Source: Dendrophyllia cribrosa (lineage: Eukaryota; Cnidaria; Anthozoa; Scleractinia; Dendrophylliidae). From it: 64,000 bases of DNA. Shown piece by piece: positions 12,378 through 23,400 of this stretch. Where the stretch lies: contig JAJLRJ010000002.1 of the NCBI GenBank assembly GCA_024195265.1, positions 17,932,768-17,996,767 of the forward strand, written 5' to 3'. The first letter of the stretch is position 1. Each line of letters starts with the position of its first letter. A program made the position numbers and the translations under genes. The notes under the pieces are model-generated. The model saw only the letters and a list, made by a program, of their open reading frames with translations, did no database searches and was not told the DNA's origin.

Positions 12378-12455
12378 CCCTCCCCCCCCTCCCCTCCCCC
12401 TCTCCCCTCCCCCTCCCCCTCCCCCTCCCCCTCCCCCTCCCCCTCCCCCTCCCCG
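12378..12455. repeat. (CCCCCT)n microsatellite
   Basis: An almost pure pyrimidine tract with a hexamer period (CCCCCT) on the plus strand. It generates poly-Pro and poly-Gly open frames in both directions, which are not genes. Confidence 0.95.
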
Positions 12456-13112
12456 TCCCTCTTCCCGCTTTCCCATTTCAGTATACGCCTGCCATGCATG
12501 AACACCTTTATATCTATCAGTCAATATACAGATCTCCGCTTAACGATTGCTATATTTGCTATATTCTTACAAGAATTAAGGACCGGCTTTCGTGATTTTC
12601 TGATGACGTAATTCTGATGACGAAAATCATCTATCCGTTGATCCGTCCGATGAAATAAAACATGTTGAGAAAAAGCACATCGCCATAAAAGCAGCGCATT
12701 TGCCGGTGTAATGAAATGTTTTTAGGAATTCATCGAGGCTGATGAAGGCCTTTAGGCAAACAATGGAACTGAAAACAGCATCGCGTGCTGATGCTGGACA
12801 ACTGATGACAAGTGAAGAAGATACGGTGTGTATAAAAGACAATTGATATTACCCCAAATCGTGGAGGGCAAATGTTTCATATCAGTAAAGGTCACAACTA
12901 GTGTTTATAGACTTTTTTAATACCACAACGTTAACATCTTTTGCTTATATGTTTTTGTATATAATGCTAGCTGGCATCAGTCGGAGTGATCAGTGAGTGC
13001 CGGCAAAAGCGATCATTTCCCTCTGAGCAAATCACCGGGCAAATCCCCGCGCAAACCCCCAGGCGACCCCCCGGGCATTTGACTTTTTCGCCGGGAGAAA
13101 GTTTGGTTTTGG

Positions 13113-13441
13113 CACAGGGAGCAGAGGAGCCAAATTTGACCTAATACGCGTTCGATCATTGAGCTTTATACGCGCGCTGTGTCTTGCGTTATTCGATCTG
13201 CTGTTTTCGAGTTTTTTCCCCAGCGGGACCCCAAGCGTAATCGGCGCTTTCCGGAAAGCGTAAGCTTTCCGAGCGAGGCACGAAGTAACGATTTTGTGGC
13301 GCCCACAGTCAGCAATCTGCGGTTACCCAAGGGAAAGCTCCGATTACGCTTGGGGTCCCGCTGGGGCGAAAAACAGACTCGTAAACAACAGATCGAAGAT
13401 CGAACGCGTAAAGGTCAAATTTGGCTCCTCTGCTCCCTGTG
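13113..13441. repeat. Large foldback element, about 330 bp
   Basis: The outer ends CACAGGGAGCAGAGGAGCC (13113) and GGCTCCTCTGCTCCCTGTG (ending 13441) are exact reverse complements. They continue through CAAATTTGACC, and inner blocks CAGCGGGACCCCAAGCG (near 13223) and CGCTTGGGGTCCCGCTG (near 13347) are also inverted. It looks like a non-autonomous DNA transposon. No transposase frame is present. Confidence 0.8.
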
Positions 13442-14943
13442 GTTTTGGGGGATGATCGCGCTTAGAATTGGCTGATAGCATACATAAGTCCGGATAAGTA
13501 TTGTTTTGCAAAATGTATTTTCGTTCAGTGGTACGCAAATACCGTATTTCCTCTAGTAAGCGAGCGTCTTAGTTCAGTACAGATTTCATACTTTACCTTT
13601 TCAACTTCAATAAAGCAGTTTGAATTGTCGACAGTCTATTTGTAATTTCCAATTAAAGTAAGGTAAATTCCACCTTTGTTTTAGTTTACTTCATCCATTC
13701 TTTCGGCGCAAGACAAGACACGCGTATAAGAAAAAAACTGGGATCGAAATTGTACTTTGTTTTACTATGCTTGCCGGTTGACACTAGCGATTACAAGCAT
13801 TTTACAAGGCACAAGAAAAGGATAATTTCCGTTTCAGTTGTCTTGTGCTCGCCGAATGTCATGTCTTATCTCATGCTTGTGCTCTCTAATCTCCCTTTGT
13901 GTTGAGTTCAATGTTTATTTGAGTTCCCAATAAAGTCTTTTTTTGTTGGCCACCCTTCTAATAGCGGCCTCTTAACTTCCCTTCGATAAACTCGGGAAGA
14001 AAAGTAGGCTCTGTCGAAATGAAGTCGCCACAGCCCCAAAGTAACGTTGGCTTTTCTGGCCGAACCGCTTTTTCAACAGCACAAGCATTATTTTTGTTGA
14101 GAAACCAACGGTCAAAGCTGAAACCACAGCGAGGAAGCAAAGTAGCGTCCATTCGATTCGGCCTTGGAATTTTATCCAAGCAACATTGTCTGCGCATGCT
14201 CAATAAATATTTGACACGCTTTCTGCGGAACCTTTCTTCTCTCTTATCGAGATAAAGAAAGGCTCTGCACGCAGCGTGGGTTTTTGCTCATGCGCGAAGC
14301 GGCATGAGGTAAGGTTTCGGCTCCGTTTTTCTTGTTTTTATTTTTTGTGTCACGATTTTGCATGCAAATTTATGCACGCATATATAAATTGTACACTTTC
14401 GGTTCATAGCTTTGTCATTTACACTTCCTGTTTAGTGACTTCCGGCTACTCTCACTTCCGGCAAAACAGCGTTACTTAAATGTCACGACAGCGTCTCCTA
14501 CAACCCTACTTACATTACTAATGTTCACGTTTGGTACATATAAGACTTAGAAGAATTACTGGCTTCATTGTGGTACAGCCTTCATTTCCAAAACATTCAA
14601 TAGTTAACAACGTGGTTTGCAGGAACGATGACTGAATGAAAGGAGTAACTCTTCTCCATGTCGGACATCTTCTTATCATGTTTAAAATATATCATAAAAC
14701 TTTCTTATGCATGCGCGTGAGTATAGGCTGCTTAAAATTGAAGTTCTCATACTAATATCTCGTAGGCAAAGTTTGAACAAGAATCTTTTGTTCTATTTCA
14801 TTGGCATTACCTCAATACCAAAATAATTACATGTGGTGGCTTCATTTACAATCAACTTTACAATAAATTTTTCAAAATTAATTACGCAGGCTTCAAAACG
14901 GAAAGTACAAAAGACGAGAATACCATTTCAACCAATCAGCAAC
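13442..14943. other. Intergenic; no gene recognised
   Basis: Open frames at 13958-14255 on both strands lack any recognisable domain. A likely acceptor (ATTACGCAG ending near 14889) just before the next receptor's start hints at an untranslated leader exon, unproven. Confidence 0.3.
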
Positions 14944-17544
14944 ATGACGGGAAACAACAATATAACCAGCACCGCGACTATACAAGACATTAACACAACA
15001 TCTGAACACACGATGTTTATGTACAGTGAACTAGAGCACATTCTTATGAGCGGAAGCCTGGTACTGATCATATTGGCGAATCTAATTGGCAATGCCACTG
15101 TCTGCTTAGCCGTCTACCGCCGCCGAAAACTGCGCACGCGTACTAATATGTTTATCATCAACCTATCATGTGCAGACATTGGAGTAGCCGTATTTTGTAT
15201 GCCATTTTCCCTTATCACGTGTTTGCGTCATGATTGGTCGCTAGGCGACGTCCTTTGCAAGTTAAATGGTTTCTTTAACATAGTGTTTGGCCTAACGTCA
15301 CTCCTTACGCTAACCGCTATAAGTATCGAGACCTATTTTGCCATATGCAAACCGCTGTACCATAGGCACATGAGCAGGAAGTTTGCCTTGGGTCTCCTTA
15401 TATGGACTTGGTTTCAGCCAATCGTTATCGCAAGTGTACCTTTCTTTGACGTCATCAAATATGAGTTTAAAACAGGTATCTTATTGTTCAATTGTTATTT
15501 TGTGTGTTGTGTATAACAAGAATCGTAAATGTCACATGAACATCATACCATCTTGTTGAATGCCGAACTATAATTGTTGACAAAAGTCTTGTGGCCGCCT
15601 GGATGAATGCCACATGTTGGTAACATCATTAATACTAATGTCCCCTCTCCCTCTCCCATAGCAATGTTTTTGTCCATACCAACGTTCTCGCCATACTAAT
15701 GTTACTGCACAAAGTCAAACCAACGTTGCTTATAATAGCGGGATTGTTAATCGACATAGTGATGGGGGGATCGAAATTTTCAAAGAATTTCTTGTTTGGC
15801 CAAAAGTATGTCCAGGATTGTAGCTTGTCATTTGAAACCATGGTTGCAATAAATGCTGATTGACACACCTCTTTTAGAGCAGTTTTCAATTGAATGTCGA
15901 AAGTAATTACACAATTGCTTTGGTTTTACATTGCTACGCTTTGTGATTGGCTAAAACATTTCGCGCCACTTTCTCAACCAATCAGAAGTAACTTTCTCGC
16001 ACTTTCTCGCACGCGTTTTCCCGCGCTTGGCGCCGCCGACATGTAATTGCTTCGAGCTCTGATTGGTTCATTGGATTGTTTACGACTGCTGTGATTGGTC
16101 AGAGTAATTACTTTGGTTTTGGTTTTACGACACTCAATTGAAAACTGCCTCTATTACGATCTAACTGCAACCTTTGTGCCATTATAACAGCTTGTAGATT
16201 GAGCCTTCCGTTGTCAAGTCTAATGTTATGACGGTGACTTGTATAATTGGGATTAGCCAACAAAATTTTCATAATTGTATGGAAATTAGACTTAATAAGT
16301 GAAAAAAAATGGAACGAGTTTAAAAGAAACTAACTGGGCATTTGACTGCATAGCATAAAAACAACGACACGAGTCCAAAGACGTGTTTTGTTTCAGTATC
16401 TGTAACCTTTTTCGAAATCCTTTCTCCTGTTTTAAAAGGTACCACTCAGTGTGGAGTCCAGTTCCCCACCAATCTCGCACAAACAATCTTCGCCAGCATA
16501 GTGATTCTTTGTGGCTTTGTGATACCGCTAAGCATCATGGGATTTGCATACAGCAACATCTTCCGCTCCGCCAGGCGCTACACTCGTCGTGTCAGTCGAC
16601 TCTCGTTTTCAAGCACATGTAGTACCAACTCCACCACGGCCCACAGACAAGTAGCGGTTACTGTGCTGATCTTGCTTGTGGTATTTCTGGTGTGTTGGCT
16701 TCCTTACTTTATGTACGTCATCTTGGTGAGTGCTGAGAAGACGCTTTCTACCGAACGAACGGTCCTCAACCTGGGGAAGGCGGGTTATTGGTGCGTATTT
16801 GCAAGCAGCGCTCTTAATCCTTATATTTACGGTTTCCGCAACCCTCAGTTCAGAAAGGAATTTGATTTCATTCTCTGCTGGCTTTGTCCATGCGTCAGAC
16901 GTGGTTTGCGCATGCGGGGTTGCAGCTCCACTACAGGCAGTAGGGGATCATGGGATGGGTCTGGTTTCGACTACAATCAAATGAGACGCCCCAGCACACC
17001 TTGCGTCACTCCCAAGGGGCGGTTGTCGGTTGATTTCGCTCCTTTACCTCCAAACAGCCTTCAGAAGCTTGAAATGCTGGCTGTCCAAGCTAAACTGTCA
17101 AGCTATTCTTGTGATCCGGGATATTGCAGCCAAGAGGAGAATGGAGTATTTGGCACGGGAGATAAAAACGTCAACAACAACAACAACAACAATAGTTTCT
17201 ATGGTACTGAGCCGGCTAGAAGCCAGGGTAATTTCATTGAAAGCCTCGCCAACGAAGCAAACCTTCATAGTTCCACACCTAATAAAGAGTCGTCAACAGA
17301 AGAAAGATCAGTCACAGGATCAAGTTTTAATGAAGGATTTGTCTCTGAAAACAACGCTGAAATCAGCATCGTAGCTCCAACTGAAGAACGAGAAAATGAG
17401 ATCGACATCTCACCATCTTTAATTCAGGCGGATTCTCCTGATGGTCTTTCTGAGGTACTTCTGTCTCCTACAAGGCCAAGGGGATGGAGTTTGAGGACAC
17501 TCAGTGCGAGGCTTAAAATCGGTTGGGTTGAAAGTAGTCTTTGA
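14944..17544 (+). CDS. Orphan class A GPCR, paralogue 2 (two exons, ETY motif, PDZ-type C-terminus)
   Basis: The exons are 14944-15475 and 16439-17544, with a phase-1 intron at the same codon as in paralogue 1 (G|TTQC here, G|LTQC there). The product is 545 residues. The ATG at 14944 starts a tail with glycosylation sites at N6 and N17; the longer open frame upstream has no in-frame ATG. Marks are RTRTNMFIINLSCAD in TM2, Cys105 paired with Cys182, ETY at 129-131 in place of DRY, CWLPYF in TM6 (Cys263) and NPYIY in TM7. TM3 position 3.32 is Asn, as in paralogue 1. The 230-residue tail is Ser/Gly/Asn-rich, has a poly-Asn run encoded by AAC repeats, and ends KIGWVESSL. With the gene at 6375 it forms a head-to-tail duplicate pair. 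Ligand and G protein are unknown. Confidence 0.9.
15875..16153. mobile_element. CCAAT-rich MITE, copy A (TA target site)
   Basis: The termini GAGCAGTTTTCAATTGAATG and CAATTGAAAACTGCCTC are inverted and flanked by TA on both sides, as in Tc1/mariner-type elements. It sits in the intron of GPCR paralogue 2. The interior has several CCAAT or ATTGG boxes. Three relatives occur at 25852-26141, 61105-61390 and 61663-61918. Confidence 0.85.
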
Positions 17545-17563
17545 AACTTTAGTTTTCACCAAT

Positions 17564-17591
17564 AATAAAAATTGATCACTGAACGAATAAA
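17564..17591 (+). other. Polyadenylation signals of GPCR paralogue 2
   Basis: AATAAA occurs at 17564-17569 and again at 17586-17591, only 20 to 50 bp after the stop codon, suggesting a very short 3' untranslated region. Confidence 0.55.
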
Positions 17592-20444
17592 TAAAAGGTT
17601 TACAAAGCTACAAGATGCTATGAAGGCTACTTCAAAATAGCAGCAGCTAAAACACAGTTATGAATTCGTTTGGTTAAGGCTACCTAATGTAAGCTCCGTA
17701 TGATTCTTACCATCGATTCTTTGAAATACTACCTAAATTTCGAAATTTGATTCGTCTTATTGACTATTAAAGATATACAATGATTGTTAATACATTAAGA
17801 ATAAGTCGATCGTCTGTTTTCTGTATAGTTTTTAGTTTTCCATCTTTTTAATAAATTGTTAATAGCTTTAGATGTCATTATAAGAAATCTAGTCTGTTCC
17901 AGGCGTTCAGATAGTGGGGAGCAAAGGATGGGCGACACGCAGAAGGAAAAATATCGCCAGGTTGACGGAGGGGGATAGGCGCGAAACCCCACTCTCCTCT
18001 CGTTTTTCCCGCTCGTTCTCGCGGTAGTTTTTAGGTGCTCCTCGGCCGCACAATCATAACTCCTCGAATAGCAGGAGTGTTAAGAAATCTTGTGCGCTTT
18101 CCTGAAATCGCGCCCGATATAAACATTACGCAATTTAGGAATTAAGAGACTCGAGATCAGCGGAAAAAAACATAATACAAAAATCAGAGAAAATAGCTTA
18201 AAACTGAAAGTATTAGCAAACAAAAAAGGCGACACATAAAACATTTTGTTTTTTTTCTTTACAACAGTGATCAACTGAATACGCGTAAATATATACTAGA
18301 TATTTTTCACAAAACAGCAAACTATGCCTGGTTCAAGCGCATCAGAAGCTACTTGTTAGTCGCAACGAATTGGTGGGACTTCAGGAACACCTATTGTAGC
18401 TTACAAACAAGTCTTTTCTAATCGCATACTGTAAAATTAAACAGGGTAGCAGTCAGATGTGACAACTAATGTTAGGGATGATAGCTTTCGTTGTGGTTTG
18501 TCTCACGATGTTGTCACTTTAGATGTCGATCGCCGGCTAGGGATACAGCAAAAAGGTTGTCGCAAAATATAACAGGATGTGTAGTTGTCTTTACCCAACG
18601 CAAACTTTGTTTTTCTAATGTAACCCAATTAGGGCATTATTTTATTGCTGATCTGGACTCATTCGCGGTTTAATACTGAAAGTGCAAACGTGACATACGA
18701 GTTAAAGCTAACAGTCAGTTTGAACAGCTTAATTTTTTTTAGCGTAACTTCTAGTCAAATAGACGATATTTTAGCTATATTCCTTTTCACCTTAACAATC
18801 TAAAGTTCATTTCATATTCGAAAACCTTCGTTCTTGACTATCAGCAGGCGAAAAACTTCTTTATGAATGTTCCAAAGATTGCGTAAGTTTCTATCACCTT
18901 GACTGCCATTTGCTATTTCGCAATAATACATGATTTTATTGCTTACGAATTAGAATGAAAAAGAAAGAACAAGCAGCTTTATTTATACTGTTAAACAATA
19001 CATCTGTCATGAAATGAAACTAATGAAATAGGCACACGCAATTCTCCTAGTAAAATTACGAAAAAAATCACAGGTACCTATACTCACATTTAATATTTTT
19101 TTAGTCTGTCCGGATTTAGAATTTTATAAGATTTCGGCTTGATTCGTCTTAAAGATTATTTCAGTACAAATTTACGTCATATTTCTTGCCTGCCTACCTA
19201 GTGTCCGTCGTATGTCCTGAACGTTTTCTCTTGCACGGATCACCTTTTCAGCCTGTTATTTGGCTGATCGAAATGTTCGCTCTTCTTGGATGGCATTCAT
19301 TACGGTAAAGATAGATATGTTTGTTGATGTTTCTCCCAGCTACGCCAAAAGTGTTGCACTGTCAGAATGCATATAATTATATTTTTAATAAACGCAACAC
19401 ATCTTGATAAATATTGCACTTGTTTCCATTTAGTTGTAAGTACTAAAAGAAGTAATATATGTATAATACGCGTCTTCCGAGTAAAATATACATTCACCAA
19501 GTCCAATATTTTAACCATTATATCAAATAACGAAAAAGACTGAGACAACGAAAGTAAATGGCATTTGCAATTAGTGTTCATAGCAGATAATTCACTTATC
19601 TGCCAGAAGATTAGTGAATAGTCTGTAGACTGCGCGTGCAATGCATGATTTCCAAAGGCAATTTCTATTCTTGATGGAAAATAATAAACTGTGTTCCGTG
19701 CGACAGTGCGTTTTGTCGTTATTTCTTTAAAAAAAAATATATATAATGAAATAGTTATTAGATTCGGTTTTTGTGATATCCGGACCGGAATAGTCGAGGT
19801 CTCTGTAAGTGTTGTCAGCCTTAGCCATAACACTTACACCGATACCTTGATTATTCCGGATATCACAAACACCTCATCCAATGATTGTTTACTTTTTTAA
19901 TATTGAAAAGAAAACGAAGGCAACCTATTAAAATACAAAGAAATGAAATGTCAACTATATTGACTTAGAAAACGACACGTTTATACAAAATGCAAAAATC
20001 GTTTCGACTCTGAGATCGATCGTTTTGGCTCTGAGAGATATTAACGGATTTGCATGAAACCAGTAAACAAGCCAAAGCCGAATCCGCCGTATTAAGCAAT
20101 TAGAAAAGAGCCGTGAACTGATAATCGTCTTTCTTAAGCAACTGTTTGTCTCCAACGCAGCCGTTCCAAAAGCACCTGTTTCAAAAAAGAAAAAATACCC
20201 TAACAATTATATTCCGTGGTTGGTATTGTCGATATGTTTTATATGACTTGTACCCCGAGGTGATGATTGAAATTGTGGCAAAAAGGGCCTGCATGGGGAA
20301 ATCAACAGCCTGTTAGCTCTTGCCGACCAATAATCAAGTCTTTTACTTTCCTTGCGAATGAGATGTACACCCGAAAGGGTGACATTTCCGATGAATTAAA
20401 GACGAAATACCAATGAAACATCTTATTGACTCGATTGTGAAATC
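17592..20444. other. Intergenic; one small inverted repeat, no gene
   Basis: The 177-codon frame at 19300-19833 on the minus strand has no recognisable domain and crosses the foldback at 19767-19870, so it is treated as chance. No exon or RNA gene was recognised. Confidence 0.4.
19767..19870. repeat. Small foldback repeat
   Basis: GTTTTTGTGATATCCGGACC on the left is mirrored by a right arm reading TTCCGGATATCACAAAC. The inner segments AAGTGTT and AACACTT pair as well. Total length is about 104 bp. Confidence 0.65.
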
Positions 20445-23400
20445 ATGTCATCTTCCACATCTGAGCCAGGATCGCCTCTTCATGAAGAATTGGCAATTCG
20501 TTCCATGTCAAGTGCTGCTGGGGAGTTGTTTCTGTACGCCTTCATTGTGTTTGTCGGTACTGTTGGCAACATCGCCGTTCTGTTAGTTCTCTACAAAAAC
20601 CATCGCCTTCGCAACATCCCAGCTTACTTTGTGATTTCCCTAGCGATATCTGACATTGTAATGCTGGATCTATGCGCGCCATTCTCCATTGCAGTTCTTA
20701 TCACAGGAAGGTGGATTTTTGGAGACCTTATTTGTCAGTTTCAAGGTTTCGTTGTTATGTTGGTAGCATGTGCCTCGTTGGGGACTCTTGCTTTGGTAGC
20801 AGTGAACAGGTGAGAACTACCTTTAAAATTTGGGCTGCGGCGAACGAAGCGCGCTGCATGAGCAGAAAACTGAATCAAAAGCAAGGGAAGGCGAGTGTTG
20901 CGTTCTGTCAAATTTTGTTTTACACTGCTTCAGTCTCATTTGTTTTTCACAATTCAAGGACCTGAAAAGGGCTGGTTTTTATTATTCGAGTTGTGCACTA
21001 TAGGATATAATATTTTCAATTTTCGTGCAATGCAACAAAAAGGGTATGGGTTGCAGAAAGTTAGAATTATTAAATTTAGACCAAATTACCGTCGAAATAA
21101 AAGATACTGAACAAACAATTGTTCAGCGAAATGATAGAACAATATTTTTTCGATTTTATGTTTTACACCGTAGAAATAGACAAGGTCGAAGAGCAATATT
21201 GTGTTGACATATGACCCACATGTCTTCTTTGATGACTTTCGTTGGCAATTTTTAAGCGTATTAAAAAAATATCATTTTTCACAATATATCATCTCTCCAT
21301 TCTCGTTAACGCCTGATATGTGTAATATTCAACGTCTAAAATTTTGTTTTACATTCTTTGTTGAGGAAAAAAAATTATCATGATAATTTATAATAAAAGA
21401 TAAATTTAAATTAATATTGACCAGTAGCTCTTTATGCAAACACAGCTACTAAGAAAGTCATCAAAGCCAAAATGAAAAAAAAAAATTGACTGAATCATAT
21501 AGCTGTTTAGAGCCGTTCGATAGAAGTACAAAATAATGTAGTTTAACGGGTGGGTTTAAGCGATCTCCAAAAAAGGCTCAATTAAGGGCCGTATCTATCA
21601 CACTTACGGTTAAATTTTCAAAGAAATGTTGCCTATACTGATCATGAATGTGAAACGAAGTTACCGTAAAAGTGAGCAAACAGAGTAGAAAGAATTATGA
21701 TTATAATGTGGGAATATCACTCGACGGAGAGTTGAACCAGCTTAACTATCAAACATCAGTCATCATTCAACAGTAGATAGGGCCAGCGCATGTCCAATAT
21801 ACACAAACAGATACGATTAGTGAAAACATCCTCACCAATCGTCACCATTGGTAAAAGATTACCATTGTCAAACAGGCCTTACGATTCATGGATAAAACGC
21901 TCCGTCCATTGGTACCACATAGCACTATTGGTACCAATGGACAAACAGAATCTCCTCTGTTGGATAGGAAATACTCTAAGTCTCCCTAATGAGATGCGAC
22001 TCACCAGTGGTGTACCAATGGATAAAACGCTCCGTCCATCGGTACCAATAGTACCATTGGTACCAATGAATGCGACAAGAAGAGTTTCACTAATTGGTAC
22101 TAATGGATGGACCATTCAGTCCATTGGAGTCTGTTTGTGTGTATTGGACAACCCTCTCCCGATCCGCCATCTACTAAGTATAAAAATCGCGTTCCATATT
22201 CGCGAGTTCGCTCACAGGAGTCTTTATTTTGTTTTCGTCAGTATTCGTTTTTATAGCAAATAGGTATTATTTTATTATTATTCATGAGTTTGTTTATCTT
22301 TAATCCTGTAAGTTAAGTTATAAATACTGTTGAATGTATAAAACGTTTAAATGCAGAGGACCACTCAACACTACGATAAATAGTGGTAACTTACATTCCG
22401 GATCTCCTTTATAAAGGGATGCGAGTACTAGACGTCACCCAAAGTGTAGATAAACAGTTTAAAATGCAAGGCTAGTACAACGGAAATTAAGGGCAGGTTT
22501 AATGGCCAATATTTCGACTAGTAGAACTAGTCTTCTACAGAGGCACATTTATGTCACGCTAAAACATGTTTTTGTTATTTGGAAGATCTATGGTAACCGC
22601 TGAAATGTAAATGATTCGCTATTGATTATTTTCTCAGGCCATGAATTAGTATCTATTTATTAAGACTGCGGTTAGCATGACTTGAGACTTCGGTCATGAA
22701 TAAAGATCCAAGTCTTTTTGAAAATGTAATTCTCTCTGTTGGAATAATAGCTTCTTCAAATTGTTTTCAGTTCCTTAGAGTTTATTCTGTGTTTATGAGT
22801 TGTGTCTCAGAGCTAGGAACCTCCGTTATTGCATCCGCATGACATAGCTGCTGTTTTGTTATGTGTCTGATACTTATCTGTCATTGTTTGGGTTGTGTGT
22901 AGGGCGGAAGAGCCATAACAATGGTGTATCTACCGGCGCTTACTTGTTTTCTCTTCCTCCCCGTACCTCGCGCTCCGCGCTCACGCACGCTCACGCACGC
23001 TCACGCATCCCAAAAGCACCCGTTGTGAAGACCATCGTTTTCAAAACAAAATTTGCTTTATTTGAACTTGTTCAAGTGACTCCCGTTTAGGCATCCTACT
23101 GATGAACAGTTACGTAATTCAGATATGTTGGGAAGCCACATTTATTTAAAGTCTGTCCCCTTTGAACAGGGTCTGGAAGGGGGGGTCTGGATCCCGAATC
23201 ACGGGCTATTTTTTCGTAAATTCCCGAATCACGTAGCTTGTTTTTGTCATTTCCCGAATCACGTAGTCTGTGAACATTTTTTCTGTATGTATCCTATTTC
23301 TGTCCTGCAGCGCCTTTATTTATTCGAAAGAAATCCACTACAGGATTTTCTTTAAGGCCTTTGCCTCAGGCGACTTCATAAATAGCTGTAAATTTGTAGA

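Larger units (their letters stand above)
9540..13112. other. Gene-free stretch between the two receptor paralogues
   Basis: Apart from a repeat copy near 11785-11959 and the microsatellite at 12378-12455, no coding exon, hairpin or RNA gene was recognised. Open frames are short or low-complexity. Confidence 0.4.

Noticed and set aside
12189..12524. 111- and 68-codon Gly-rich or Pro-rich frames
   Set aside because: They are direct translations of the (CCCCCT)n microsatellite in both directions.
6375..17544. Biogenic amine receptor identity for the paralogue pair
   Set aside because: The amine-anchoring Asp in TM3 (3.32) is Asn by count in both copies.
19300..19833. 177-codon minus-strand frame
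   Set aside because: No domain or family resemblance, it crosses a foldback repeat, and composition is that of surrounding AT-rich DNA.
21790..22263. 157-codon plus-strand frame
   Set aside because: It coincides with a repeat made of palindromes, and the translation has repeated words from those palindromes.
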